64,000 nt of DNA. Source: Paracyclopina nana. Taxonomy: Eukaryota; Arthropoda; Copepoda; Cyclopoida; Cyclopettidae. Below, one piece after another: positions 1 to 12,105 of this stretch. The stretch is from NCBI GenBank assembly GCA_019096065.1, contig JAGUCH010000008.1:2547001-2611000 (forward strand), given 5' to 3'. Both the position numbers and the translations under genes were made by a program. The notes under the pieces are model-generated. The model made no database searches and was not told where the DNA came from. It worked only from the letters and a program-made list of their open reading frames with translations. Each line of letters opens with the position of its first letter. Within the stretch, counting starts at the first letter, position 1.

Positions 1-104
1 TCATTGAGTCCAATGTGGGTCACGGGCGGGTTCTCGTTCATGTACAAAATGACCACGCGGTCGTACTCCGTCCCTAATTCGTCCTTGGGTGCTTGCGAAC
101 TCAT
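1..104 (-). CDS. 5' end of an unidentified protein-coding gene (partial)
   Basis: An ATG on the minus strand at 104-102 opens a frame that runs off the window edge, giving 34 residues that begin MSSQAPKDELGTEYDRVV and include NENPPVTHIGLN. The sequence is GC-richer than the flanking intergenic DNA and lacks stops, and the AT-rich stretch upstream could be its 5' UTR or promoter. I do not recognise the family from so short a piece. It could be a first exon or part of a longer uninterrupted gene. The start is the only ATG near the beginning of the open frame. Confidence 0.55.
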   Translation of the reverse strand, partial: MSSQAPKDELGTEYDRVVILYMNENPPVTHIGLN

Positions 105-503
105 TTTTAATCCTTTAATCGCAATTTTTCAATTTCCTTAATGGCGCCGGCGACGGTTATTTTCGCCTCTTGTGATTTAACGAGTTTTTTAAGCGAGCGA
201 CAGCTGAAAAATATTCACGAAAATTCTTGACGAAACTTATGTAAGTTGTTTTAACGTCAAAATAACTTATTATCCTTTTTAAGAAATTGAGATTAAAAAT
301 CGAAATTTTTTGCTGTTACGACTTGATTATTACATTTTTATGCATTACTAGAAACTGAAATTTGACGTTCAAGAATGAATAATCACATCTAAATGAACAA
401 TCTTTATTTCTTATAGGTTGAGTGATTTCTGTTACAAGAAATCCGCCAAAACGTAAACAACTACGTCACTGTCAGCTGTTGGCGCCCTCGGCTGCCATTC
501 AAA
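105..503. other. Intergenic region between divergent genes
   Basis: This 0.4-kb AT-rich stretch separates the minus-strand partial gene from the plus-strand transposase relic and probably holds both promoters. It contains a 17-mer at 438-454 that recurs exactly at 858-874 inside the transposase relic. No other gene is visible. Confidence 0.5.
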
Positions 504-3500
504 ATGGCTCGAAAAGTTACAAAGAAGAAAATATTAAGACTTGGGCCAACTGAACGTAAGCGCTTGGCTCGAGAGAAAGAGAAACAGTTACGAAAGCAAG
601 CGGAACAAGAATTGGACAGGATTCGCGCTGAGGAGATATTGCGATCTCAAACTCAAAATGACGTCGGCGAAAATGACGAGTGAGTATAAGCTGAAACATT
701 TTTATTAAAAGCATTACAAACAAATGCATTCAGGTCAGTTTACGGCATTGCGAATCAACTGCTTGGCGTCCAATCAACCTCGAGCCAGTCACATTTTATT
801 CGCCAAGGCCCATTCGCCGATATGGCAGTAATAAAGGCTAAACATGACGCATTACTTGAAATCCGCCAAAACGTGAGCAGGAGCGTGTGGATGCATTCAA
901 CAAAATGGACGCTGCTATTCATGAGCCTTTGATTGACAGGTAGGACGCTGACGTTAATTACTTAGCGTCATGTCATAAATCTTATTGACACCTTTTTAAT
1001 TAGTTTTGGCGACGACGCTGGTAATGAGGTTGGCTCTGAATCCTCAGGAGACGACAATAACGAGTTCACAGCTAGTATTGAATTTGAAACTCAGGAGCTC
1101 TATCCAGGAGAAAAATCCCGTCAAATCGAATCAATCAACGGCAACAGGAGGTCATCGACCCCATGATAAGTAGCCCAGAACTTCCAGAGCTTGTTGGCGA
1201 AGTTCTAGATGAGGTTGACAATGTGCAAAGTGACGCCGAAAATGAGGAGGACTTATTCAATAACGGAGAAAACATTTGTGTCTGATTCTGACAACGACGA
1301 TTCCAGTGACACTGTATCTGACACGGAGATTGAAAATGATGCTGACAATGAGATAAGACCATTAGTGCTCGAGGGTGCTGATTTCTTCGACAACGCTGAT
1401 AATGGCAGCGATGATGACATGGCGGACATTGATTTCTCTGGATCAGAAAATGAACTTAATTCTCAAGATCACGAAAACGTAAAATGAGCTCACTTGCAGC
1501 AATTTATTATTTACTTAAAATGATCTTTTTCTTTCTTCCATTTCAGGAAAGTGAATCTCTGATCAGTCACAGAAGCCAACCCGCTGCTGCTCCTAGTATC
1601 AACAACAATGTGCCTGAGCAGGAATCACAAACAGTCGACTACAATGCTTTTCTTGAAGAAGTTGATCAGAATATGAATGCACCGGATTATGTTGATCCAG
1701 ATGACGGGCATGCAAAAGTGAATAAGCTACGTGAAATGACGCGCCAGAAGTTTGAAGAGCTTTTGAGCATTTTGACAGCTTGCCAACAGATCAGCAGCAA
1801 AACGAAGCTTACTATCAGAATTACATGGCCATGTGTAGTGAACTCGCACTCAAGGAGGTACAAGCAAATGTGATATGGAATTATGTGAGTGCACTCATGA
1901 GTGATGTCAGGGATTGGCTGACTTATCCCACAATTAGGCAACATTTCGAAAAGGCCATTCCAAAAATTAGAATGATCTACGAATTTTATGATACTGTCGA
2001 TAAGGAGACGTATGCCCATGCGGGTGATAAATACCCAAGAAAAGAGTTCCCACGACCACGCTTCAAAATGATGTGTGAATGGGCCTATGTGTCCTTGTTT
2101 GAGCTGTATATGTTCTTTTAAAGATACATGAAGAGGAATTGGACAGCGTTGAGGGCAGAAAAAGGGAAGTTGACTTGTTTAGTGATGGTGTGCCCCTAAC
2201 GAAAAGTGGTGATGCATCTATGAATGTCACATGTGTCCGCTTCAATGAATGCCAGGAGGTTTGGCCACTAGCCATTCAAGTAAAAAGGAAAGGGCATGAA
2301 ACCAAAATGATGAACTTGATTAGCAAAATCATTGACGAAGCCATTGCTAAGAATTTTACCGTGAGAAAATACTTGGGTGACACACCAATGCGCTCAGCTT
2401 TTAAAGAATTTGTTGGTCACAATGGTTATTTCTCCTGTGAGCGATGCCTAGCTGTGGGGAAATACAGCAAGAAATTCAAGAAGATGACATATCCAGCTTA
2501 CACAGCCAAGTATAAGTTGCGTTCTATGGCTGAATGGATCGCAATTGCTGAGGCTATCAGAGATCGCCCAACTACAATTTCCAAGAACAAAAGATTCGGC
2601 ATCCAAGGATATAGTCCTCTCTTGAGACTCGAGTACTTCTCAATCATTGATGATTCACCCGTTGACCCGATGCATAACATCAATTTAGGTGTTTGTCGTC
2701 TTATCATGACCTTAATATTGCAGCCAAAAAAGACCAAAAATGGTTGAGTGATGCGGGCAACGTTGTGTCAAAGGCATTTGATGCAATTTGGATGAACATT
2801 GATTTGCCAAACGAATTTCCCAGGAGGCCCAGAGAACTGAACACTTGCTTCATTCATTTTAAGGCGGTTGAATTTATGTCTGTTGTAGTTTGCGGATTTC
2901 ACGCATTTTACAAGGCCTTAGAAAGTGATGTCTACAAGACAGTGAGAAGAGTTTGGCTGTATTTCATTGTCATTGTAAGAATGGCACTTATGCCAGACAG
3001 CATCATCTCACGTAAAATGACTGCAGAAAAGGCTTTGCTGTGGCACAAACGCTTTTACGAAGAGTTTGAAAAAGCATTTGGACAAGAAAACTGTGTCTTC
3101 AACATCCATGCCTTCAATCACACATTGCAGGTGCGGTCCAAGGGATTGTTGAGCAGTATGTCCGCCATCAAGTTTGAAGGATATTTTTCCTATTTGAAGA
3201 GAATAATCATTCCAAACACATTGTCGTTTGCTAAGCAGGTAATGACGAAGTCCTTCATCAATAACATGAAGAAACACAACTGCAAACCAAAAGTGAAACT
3301 GTCCGCACGTGAGGGACCAAAACGTGCCTGCAATAACATTGTTGTCACTTATCATGGTCATTACTACAAATTAGTTGATGATCATCCTGAAGGCTTCTAT
3401 GCTGAAGAAATATCAACAAGGCGAAAATTTTACCCTGATGTAGGGACTTTGATTTTAATGATGTCTTTGTAAGAGAGATTTCACCAAATCATGACGAACC

Positions 3501-3597
3501 AACAAAAGAGGTCTTGAAATTTGAAGACATTATGTGCAAGGCGGGAACTTGCCAAGATGTTATTTTTGCAATACCAAACGAATCATTCATTGTGTGA
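504..3597 (+). pseudogene. Decayed transposase-domain gene (animal Tnp2/Transposase_21-like family)
   Basis: Starting with a Lys/Arg-rich exon (ATG at 504, donor near 679) and an acidic Asp/Ser/Glu-rich segment, the locus continues into a conserved transposase-derived region. That region contains SCERC, DPMHNINLGVCR, FPRRPREL, FNIHAFNH and FEGYFSYLKRII, an order typical of the large animal family of transposon-derived proteins of this type. Introns can be placed at about 680-733, 957-1003 and 1479-1546. The coding frame is broken by a 17-bp insertion at 858-874 and by shifts near 1139, 1270, 1780, 2118, 2705 and 3455, so no full-length product is possible. A stop at 3595-3597 is followed by AATAAA at 3703-3708. 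It is most likely a dead transposon gene or a dead domesticated copy; terminal inverted repeats were not found. Sequencing error could explain one shift but hardly all of them. Confidence 0.75.
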
Positions 3598-6500
3598 TAT
3601 TTTAAACAGAATTGTTACAAATTGATGTTAAATTCAATATTATGATTGTCTATATTTCATTCTGGTTTTACTCAAGAAAGTTTTTAGTGATAACATCAAG
3701 TCAATAAAAATAATTGTCAAAAGAGTCATTATTAACATCCTCATTAAATCGCGAGAAAATCGTATTTTTCTTTAAAAATTGAATCATAAAAACTTTTCTA
3801 ATTTCTGGCGACGAAAAAGACAAAAAACTTCAATAAGTCATTTTAAGAAACATATTAAGCCATTATTAAGATCACCATACAATTTAAAATAAGATTTTTT
3901 CGTTATTACCTTATTAAGTTGTTAATAAGTAGATTATTGCAAAGGTAATAACAAACTGATTTGAAGTTAGAAATAAGTCAACAAAAGTTGAGCACATTTT
4001 ATTTTTTGGCGAATAAGATCTTAATAAGATTTTAAGAAAAAATTATTTGTTCCTTAACAAAAAAAACTTACAATAAGTCAAAAATAAGATTTTATTCACT
4101 TGGCCAGGCGACATCAAACACTTAGTGGGGCCACACATCAGACCAGATGATGTGGCACTTTGAAAAAATTCTTTACATACATAATGAGTGATGGATCTGG
4201 CGCAAAATTAACTGGACTCACTATTTTTTAAATTTCCTCCTCGGGCTGTAGCTAGTGGAGCTGCTTTGCACAATTTATTAGCCTTATGGCCAGCCCAAAA
4301 GGAGCAGACAAAAAGTGCTCTCGGCGAGAAGTAATCTCGGTCAAGAAATCTTGAAAGGTGTGGCTGGTCTTAAAACAGAAACAACACCACCTGATGAGCC
4401 ATAGAGGAATTTCGAAGTTGGCTGATAAAAAGCCTTGCAATAATAATAATAATTGCTGCAAACTAATCCAGAGCCCCGAGGGCTTTTTCACGAAGAAGAT
4501 GGCCACCCCCCACTGCGCGACAGGATATGTAGTTCTGGGCAATTACTAAAGCTCATCATGATCACTTCTTCGTCTTCTCTGCGCAACGAATTCGAGCAAT
4601 AAATTCCGGCCCAAAGGTGGAGGAAAAATTAATCTTTTCGTCATATCTCTCAGGAGATTATTGGTGGTTGTCTCAAATAATCGCATGACGATGCTCGTCG
4701 TCGCTTTTTTGCTGGGATGTCACAACAAATAAAGTGTGTTTTACCGTCTCACGTTTTGGACTCTGCCAAGAGAGTAGTGATTTCGACAATTCTGCAGCAG
4801 CAGCAGGCTCACCAAGAGTGCGCAGGGTTTTTACCCTGCAAGGGTCTTTCAATTTTTGTGCCATGTTATTTGCTGCCGCCTCCAGGGGCCAGAGCTACCT
4901 TTACTACTCACACAACGACACATCTCACGGTGGTGACCAGGATGGATTTGAGAGCCCAAATTATAGTCTTTGAGCACCAGCAGAAGAGGACGACTGTACA
5001 TACTGCAAAAGACAATGCCAGAGAGTTGTGGACCAAATGATGGGTCTGCTTCGAACCCACTAAGTGGCACTTTCAGTGCTTTTCACTCGATTCTAAAGAT
5101 CAGAAGCTGAAGCTGCTGGGGAAAAAAGTCTAGTTAAAAACGGGGACGCATAAGAGCTGATTTATGCACTCAGTCCACCTTGAGGGCATATTTGTAATAA
5201 TATGTAGCTACTTTTTTCCGCTGTACTATTGCATACAAGCGTAGTAGCGACCTCTAAAACATCTTCCATTACATTTGATTTTTTATAGCCTAGATCATAA
5301 GATTCAGTTCAGGATTTGGATTCGGAGACCAAATACCAGAAGCGGATTTTTCCGTTATTTATGTTTTTGGCATTTTTGACAGCCGAACGGCGAAAATAAC
5401 TTGCTACAACAACGTAAACAAAACGCCGCGCCATCTTGCGGCTTAGTTCCACACACGTGTTATGTGATACAGCATAAAACTCGCGTAGTTTTTCGCGCAA
5501 TTTTAATTCTTGTCACGTTATGAAGACGCGTGGCCCATTCTTCATTGCCGTCAACTAGCTGAGGATACTGAGCTTTTGTCCACGTGTGAGTATCACATGC
5601 ACATGTAGATTAGTCACAATATGCACAGCCTTCTATAATGTTGATATGCCGTCCACGTGTTATTAGTTTGTCCAAATTTTTGCAATGACATCAATCAATG
5701 CACTTTCTCTGCCCATAGTACGTAGATATGATAGTATATACTATTATAACTCTGGCATGATGCATTTGAGAAAATGTATACACATAGTATATGTACCACT
5801 GACCTTTACTTGGGTATAACGAAACATTGATAACTTGAGAATGACGAATCAGTTTTCGGGGCCACGCCTAATTAACGAAGTCTTCAGAGGGTATATTCCA
5901 AACACTCATCTCAGCATAGGACGGTTTGAAAACGAGCAAAGTTGTGCAATGCTCTGCTTTTTTTGTTTGGGAGTGACAAAAACCTTATTGGAGACTAGTG
6001 TCACAAATTATGGTGGCCTGGACGACGTTTTCCCCCTTTTTCTTGTTCAAGTTCAGCAGGTATTTTGAGCGGAAACATTAGATGACTTCAAGCCGAAAAA
6101 CTAATGTGCTATAGTGTCGAGTAGGAAAAATGTCCAAACTTTGAGAGAAATAATTGAGCCAGCGGGTGGTTCCTACTTCAAAATAGTGTATACCTATATG
6201 GTAAAACCGCGCGGCCATCTCCACACTGGAATCATTCTTCTCTGTCGGAAAATTGCAGCCGCGAGAATTCATTGCCTCGAAAATTAGAACGCACAAATCA
6301 AATCCTCATGGCTATCTGCAGTCCTTTTTTATTTAAAGCATTTAGGGAAAAAATTTAATTACATCAAAGAAAGCTGCCCTTTTTATATTCTAAACAGCAT
6401 GCAGAGTACACACAGAAACTTACTTTATTTTCTGTGGTGTAATATTAAGGCAAAAGTTGAGAAGACAAAAAAGTTCCATGCTGAATTAAAATGGCTTTCT

Positions 6501-7106
6501 CTGACAGCCTACTTTGTTCTTTCTCCATATTGCTACTGTACATACTGTGGAAGCAGCAGAAGAGCAAACAGAGAGACTAATAGGCCATTGTAGAGTGGAA
6601 AATTGCGTCAAACCAAGAAAAACAAGAAACATCCAATGCAGTTACAATAATGAGTACATAGTAGTAAAAGTGGGGGAAAACATGAGCATTTGTTGATGCA
6701 CATTCAAGCTCATGACTTGAGCTGCTGATGGGAATCTTCCACGCAATTAGCTACTATATGACATTTACGTCCAAATGCATTTCAGCTCGTAAAAATATGG
6801 CAAGCATGCAAAGTACGAATTTTCCTTTTTTTCAAAGCATAATGTTCATTTTTTCTCGACTACATTATAAATGGTGCTGAATCTGATGAAGGAGCTGCTT
6901 CGACCATGTTCAAAAGGAGCAAGAGAACGAGGAAACTTTTAATTCGCTGTCAGGAGTCCATCAAGAAAAACTGAGAGAAGCAGAAGAGCAATCATTTCAA
7001 AACCAGCCGTATAGCACGTTCTTCCAGCAAATTCTCCAGAGACTCGTTCCCTCACTTTACAAATAAAGAAAAAAATGAAAGCACGATCTACTCAGATATA
7101 GAAATG
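3598..7106. other. Gene-free region
   Basis: Sequence from 3720 to 4110 is AT-rich and repeats the octamer AATAAGTC and relatives, possibly the 3' part of the element that carried the transposase. From 4110 to 7106 only short, unconvincing open frames occur, with no splice-linked coding signal. I see nothing else that I can support. Confidence 0.45.
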
Positions 7107-7178
7107 AGGGGGCACATGGAGTTGAACCATGGACCTCTCGATCTGCAGTCGAATGCTCTACCACTGAGCTATACCCCC
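7107..7178 (-). tRNA. tRNA-Cys (anticodon GCA)
   Basis: Read on the minus strand, the sequence folds into a complete cloverleaf. It has a GGGGGTA acceptor strand pairing with TGCCCCC, a D arm with GCTC/GAGC, an anticodon loop CTGCAGA giving GCA, and a T arm CATGG-TTCAACT-CCATG. The internal A and B boxes are intact and there is no intron. A T-rich stretch around 7070 on the same strand can serve as RNA polymerase III terminator. It looks functional and would read the cysteine codons UGC and UGU. Confidence 0.95.
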
Positions 7179-8940
7179 TTGCTCTGTTAGAAAGTATCTT
7201 GAAGTTGGTATTTGCGCTTTTTGTAGAAAAGAGCAAACCATGCTCTGCAAAGAATGTCAGCAATTGTCTAACACGCATAGAGGATAGAGGCAGCTCAAGA
7301 AAGCTCATGTCAATATAGTGGAAAACGGATTCCAAAATGGTAATGTCGCGTGTAATTTGAATTTCAGATTCTTAGCTCGGCTCAAATGGGAAAGTGAAGA
7401 GAACAAAAGAAAAGTCAGGCCATTTTCCTCCAAGTTTTACCCGAAATAGACCTGTTTTGACACACGACATCTGGTACCCATCCGTTTTTCAGCGCCGAAT
7501 GATAATTTGAGCTTTTGATGAGGTACACACAAAAACACTTTGGGATACCGTGGGACACACGAGGGAAAATAAATAAAGCATCAGCTTTCTTCAACTCAGT
7601 TCAGGATTTAAAGTGACATGACCTCTTGAAAACAATATTCATGTCTCTTGTATTTCATGAGAGTTTGGGGCGCACATCCATTATCGAATGTGGTGGCGCC
7701 ACCTACGGCCAAAAGCATGCACTAACTTTTTAGATCTTGCGGAAGATCTATATTTTGTTACAGTGTTTTCTTCCGATTTGTTTTATCCCTGATTTCTTAG
7801 AGGCTGCCGACAGGAAACCGATGCGTCTTGGCAGTGACAACCAATAGTTCTCCTATAAGTTGAGCTTCGATGAGAATCCCAGTGTGACGCTTATAATGCC
7901 GAAAAAAACCTCGATCGAAGCTTTCTAATGTTTGCTTGCTCAATAAAGCTAATATTCAGCCCTTGAAAATGCGCTGTTTTCATGGTAGAAAGCTTTAAAG
8001 AATTGCTTTGCTGTGATGTCTCTCGTGGGAAGGGTTAGAGCAGAGCAGTAAAGAAATGCCAGTAGCTTTTTCCAAATTCGTGTCGTCTCCTGCAACTTTA
8101 TGATGTCAGTCAGTCTGACTCAAACGTCATAAAAAATACACATACAATTTCCTGGGAAACTGGACAGCCATAAATCTGCTGCTCGCCATGACTACAGCTG
8201 ATTCATTTTGCATCGGCATAGTATATTTCAAAGTTGCTTTCCAATTGGAATATAGGCAACTTTTTGGAGGGGAGGAGGAAGCCCAATTTAAAAAGGTGTA
8301 TTGTGTCGCTTTTACACATTGGGTTCAAGTGATTATTGTGTCTCTAGAGGAAGTCAAAGCAGCAGAGTCAGTTGGAAAAATAGTGACATAACGAGACAGA
8401 ATGGGAGTGATGGGCGGGTCGAATGAAACTAATTTTGAAAATTACTCACCCTTCTGCAAGCGCTCCAATATTTTTGACTCTTTCCAAAATGGAATTTGAT
8501 GCCTTCGCGCAGAAAAGCAGTTGACAAAGCATCTATGCAACATGGTGGTAACGCCACATATTTTCCTTTATATGGCGGTTTTTCTTCTTCCCATGCCAAG
8601 CCATGCAAATCCCTTGGGGGTGTCTTGGTGTGCAATCAATTACGACGAAATCGACTCCATTTTGTCAAACTTTGCCAGGTCTTTTTTTGTGGGAAAATGT
8701 ATTCAGATTCAGAGCTTTTTGCAGCCCAAATAATGTAGGCATTTGGCAGAATTTTAAAAAGGTCCTGCGATCAAAAGGATCAAAATTCCTTTTATGCACA
8801 CCGCTTGCTAAATACAGTATGCAATGTACAAGTACTATCAGGCTGCAGATGTACGAAGCCCAACCAGAAATTTTCCCAAGTTTTCTGAAAGTTATTGTAA
8901 CGTGTTATCACTCCTTCGTTTTACCCAGGTTGAGTTTATA
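7179..8940. other. Gene-free region
   Basis: No coding exon, RNA gene or clear repeat could be supported here. Short open frames around 8500-8940 overlap one another in several frames and lack any family signature or splice context. Confidence 0.4.
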
Positions 8941-9315
8941 AGGGCGATCCCATATTCGAATTTTTAGTCAAGTTACCTTGCTAAAACAGCAACCTTACTT
9001 GATCAGTCAAGTTCGGTTTGTTTTAGCAATGTTCAGTTGACCGCTGAGCTGACACGCCAACGCGTTGTACATCAGCAGCTGATGAGCAAAGTTAGCTTTT
9101 CTCAATTAAGCAAGCTTCAGCTACTACGCATAAGAGAACACTTTTTGTAGCTAAGTTCAGCTTGGCAACTGAACTTAGCTAGGCAAGCAAGCTAGTACTA
9201 CATAAAATTAAGCTAAGTTAAGTTCTACCTACATAAATATCTGGGAACGGAACTGAACTAAACTTAACTTTTTACCTAACTTAACTTCACTAACAGGTCA
9301 ATATGGGAACGCCCT
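8941..9315. mobile_element. 375-bp terminal-inverted-repeat element (MITE)
   Basis: The left end reads AGGGCGATCCCATATT and the right end is its inverse complement with one change (AATATGGGAACGCCCT), giving 16-bp terminal inverted repeats. The interior is rich in short AAGTTAAG/CTTAGC-type motifs in both orientations and has no coding potential. The target duplication is unclear (TA or a T/A-rich trinucleotide), so the superfamily is not assigned; a PIF/Harbinger-like or Tc1-like relic is plausible. Confidence 0.65.
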
Positions 9316-10077
9316 ATTGTAACATTAACTTCCGTACCACCTATGAAAAAAATTTGAGAAAAATCGTATGTGACACGGAAAATTTGTATTTTCGATTTTA
9401 CCAAGGTGTCAAGGCAGTTAATGTTACATAACGACTTGAACTCAATGTTGATAAAACGTATAAGTTTCACTGAGGGTTTTTTTGCCGTATGAGGGCCCAG
9501 AATTTCTGGTTGGGAGTAAGCTACTACAACTTGGCATAAGGCAAAAAGCAGCAGCGAAAGTATGCAGGCAAAAGGATTGCAGTTTTTAGCAACGCTAGCT
9601 TAGTTTTATACGCACTTAATTTAGTGCGCGGGTCCTAATGAGTGAAAGTTGTTGTAGCGTTTTAGCCTTAATTAATCCACTGCATGCAGTTTTTCCTCCC
9701 AAAAGTTTATTAAAGCCATTTTTCACAAGAAGGTATAGTCTCGGGTGTTTGATAGTGTGGAAAATAAGAAAAATCCAAGGTGAAGAGGGCCAAAGGCATA
9801 AATAATCCTTGCATGACTCCCTGCTGCACCAAAGCTTGTTTTGCATAATAACTTTCTGTCTAGCTGCTTCTGCAGCCTGGCAAGCTCATTTTGGCGAAAA
9901 AGGGGAGAGTCAACTGGAAAGTCCTATTATCACCTTGGAAGCATCTCTTTGTGCAATTGCATCCATGGCCACTGGCTCCATTCATCTTGCCGATAATATA
10001 CTACACATTCGAGCGAAAGGATATGACTTCGAGAGTGGCGTCATTATACTCAAATAGATTCAGGTGAAAGCAGTAAT
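9316..10077. other. Gene-free region
   Basis: This stretch lies between the 375-bp TIR element and the first CCGCTAGATGG repeat. It contains only short open frames without family signatures; nothing functional is supported. Confidence 0.4.
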
Positions 10078-10233
10078 CCGCTAGATGGAGCTGCAATTTG
10101 TTTTTTCGGGAATTACCGCCAAGACCGGACTATTTTCCCCATTCAGCTACCAAAAATGCCAAAAAACATTGATATTGGAAAAATAACACGTCTGGTATTT
10201 ATGCCTCCCTCGACGGTGGCGCCATCTAAGCAG
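10078..10233. repeat. CCGCTAGATGG repeat family, copy 1 (most complete)
   Basis: The copy begins CCGCTAGATGGAGCTGC, carries the internal phrases ATTTGTTT-like, AAAAATGCCAAAAA and CTGGTATTT, and ends GGTGGCGCCATCTAAGCAGG. The end is an imperfect inverse complement of the start, as expected of a miniature inverted-repeat element about 156 bp long. Related copies lie at 11988, 15332, 19887/20533 and perhaps 38887. Confidence 0.6.
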
Positions 10234-11987
10234 GCCGTGGAAAACGCCAGAACTTATAATTATCACGGCTATATACTGACCTTTCTTCGAATTGGCATGT
10301 TGTGTAGCTTTGCGATTTTGTTAAATTTCTCCATGCTTTTTCTAAAGACTGGTCAGCCAAATTACGATCGCCGTTATTTAGCGCTAAAAGTTACAAAAAA
10401 TGCAAAATAGAGGGCGTATCAACCCTCGTGCAAACTCACGGCAACATTTTCGCGCAAAAATTAAGAGGGCGGAGCTTAACCTCAGCTCCAGATGTGGTAT
10501 TTTGAATTAGGTGTCAAACTGGCATTTTTATGAATTAATCAACAAAATCGTCTAGTAGCACTGATGAAATAGAGAACTTCCATACAAAAGTTTGGGCAAT
10601 TTTTATGAGCAAGTTCGAGCTCAAAAGTTGTTCTTTAGTTCCAAATGGCATTTTTTTTAATGTTTTCTGACCCTAAGGCTTGAATTTTGGGTCTTTTGTT
10701 TCATTGACTTTTCTAATAGAGCAATGACTCCAACAGAATCTACCAAAATGCCTTTTAAGTGGGCTCTGAAAATCCAAGTTCGAGGTCATTTTCGATCCGA
10801 CTATTCTTCTTAGTGCAAGCTGCTGGGAACAACTGCTGCTTAAAAATGAGCACGATGCTCATGATCATCACTGATATGAAGCATGTATCTGCCAATTGGC
10901 CTCAACTATGACCAATTTTTAAGAAAATCATACCAAAATAATCACTGTAAAACAAGGATCTTTTTTATCAAATTGAATATCTTTGAATTAAGAGAATTCT
11001 CAAAATTATTTTCAAGCTTTTTTGTTTATGTTTGATGACGTCACATCTGCAAATGCTTTTACCGCCATCTGTTGCAGGCCTTTTAACTAAAATGTTGAGT
11101 TTGACGGCGATCGTAATTGACAGGGAAAAAGTTGAGCAAGAAGGGGCGTTGCAAAAACGCGTTAATTTTTTTCAAAATGAAAAGCCTTCATTAAACTGAA
11201 ATCTTGTCAAAGGCAGATGAGAACTCGAATTTTTTGAAGTTTTTCCCTTTTTCTTATCGCCCCTTTGCTTTGACAGACATGAAAGAACAATGTTATCCCA
11301 AGTTGTCTTTACCAGTCCTAAGCTTGTGACCTTATTGCCTTATTTGTTACAAACCAAGAAAAAAACTAGGTGACTTTTGTGCCTTCAAAAATTAGAAGCT
11401 TTGTAATCTTTTGCTATATCCGCTTTGCATTTACTTTAAAATTGCAACAAGACAGATACCTCCTATTGGGCCTTAAAAGTATTGACCAGTTTCATTACAT
11501 CTTTCACTCATTTCCCTGTACTACAGACGGATTAACGCGTGCCCGCAAGACTCAGACGGTGTTGACCAGTCTTTAAGAAAAGGAATGGAGAGGTTTAGAT
11601 TTTGTGATTTTTCGGCCATAAAGAAGAGGTGCCATAAAAAGAAAGCCATTTGGCCGGATCATCCTGTGTCAATTGGCCCGTTTTACTCGGTGCAGTGATG
11701 GACATTGCGACTTTGATCTCCCCAAGATGAATGGGAGATTTCCATTCTTCGGGGGGTGTTCTTGATGAATGGCGAAAACACAGCCTTCCTTTGCATATAC
11801 AAAGAATGTCTCCTTTGCTCGCACCCCACGAAAGGCTCCTTCTCAATCAATTGTCATGCATATTGGGTAAGCCATTACACACATAGTGCACCAGATCTTT
11901 CTCACAGCAGCAACGGCAGCAGCAACAAACAATGACACACATATTGCTTCAAAAAGGTATTTTACACAGCCTACAATGAAAATATCT
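10234..11987. other. Gene-free region
   Basis: No coding exon, RNA gene or recognisable repeat is supported here. The short open frames have no conserved motif. Confidence 0.4.
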
Positions 11988-12105
11988 CCGCTAGATGGAG
12001 TTGCGATTTGTTTTCGGAGAACTTCATAGCTATTTTGGCCATTTGATTGTCAAAAATGCCAAAAATATCAAAATGTAAAAAATCCACTTCTGGTATTTTT
12101 GTCCC
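11988..12105. repeat. CCGCTAGATGG repeat family, copy 2 (right end lost)
   Basis: It begins CCGCTAGATGGAGTTGC and proceeds through GATTTGTTTTCGG, CAAAAATGCCAAAAAT and CCACTTCTGGTATTTTTG in the same order as copy 1. The terminal GGCGCCATCTA is absent. Confidence 0.6.
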
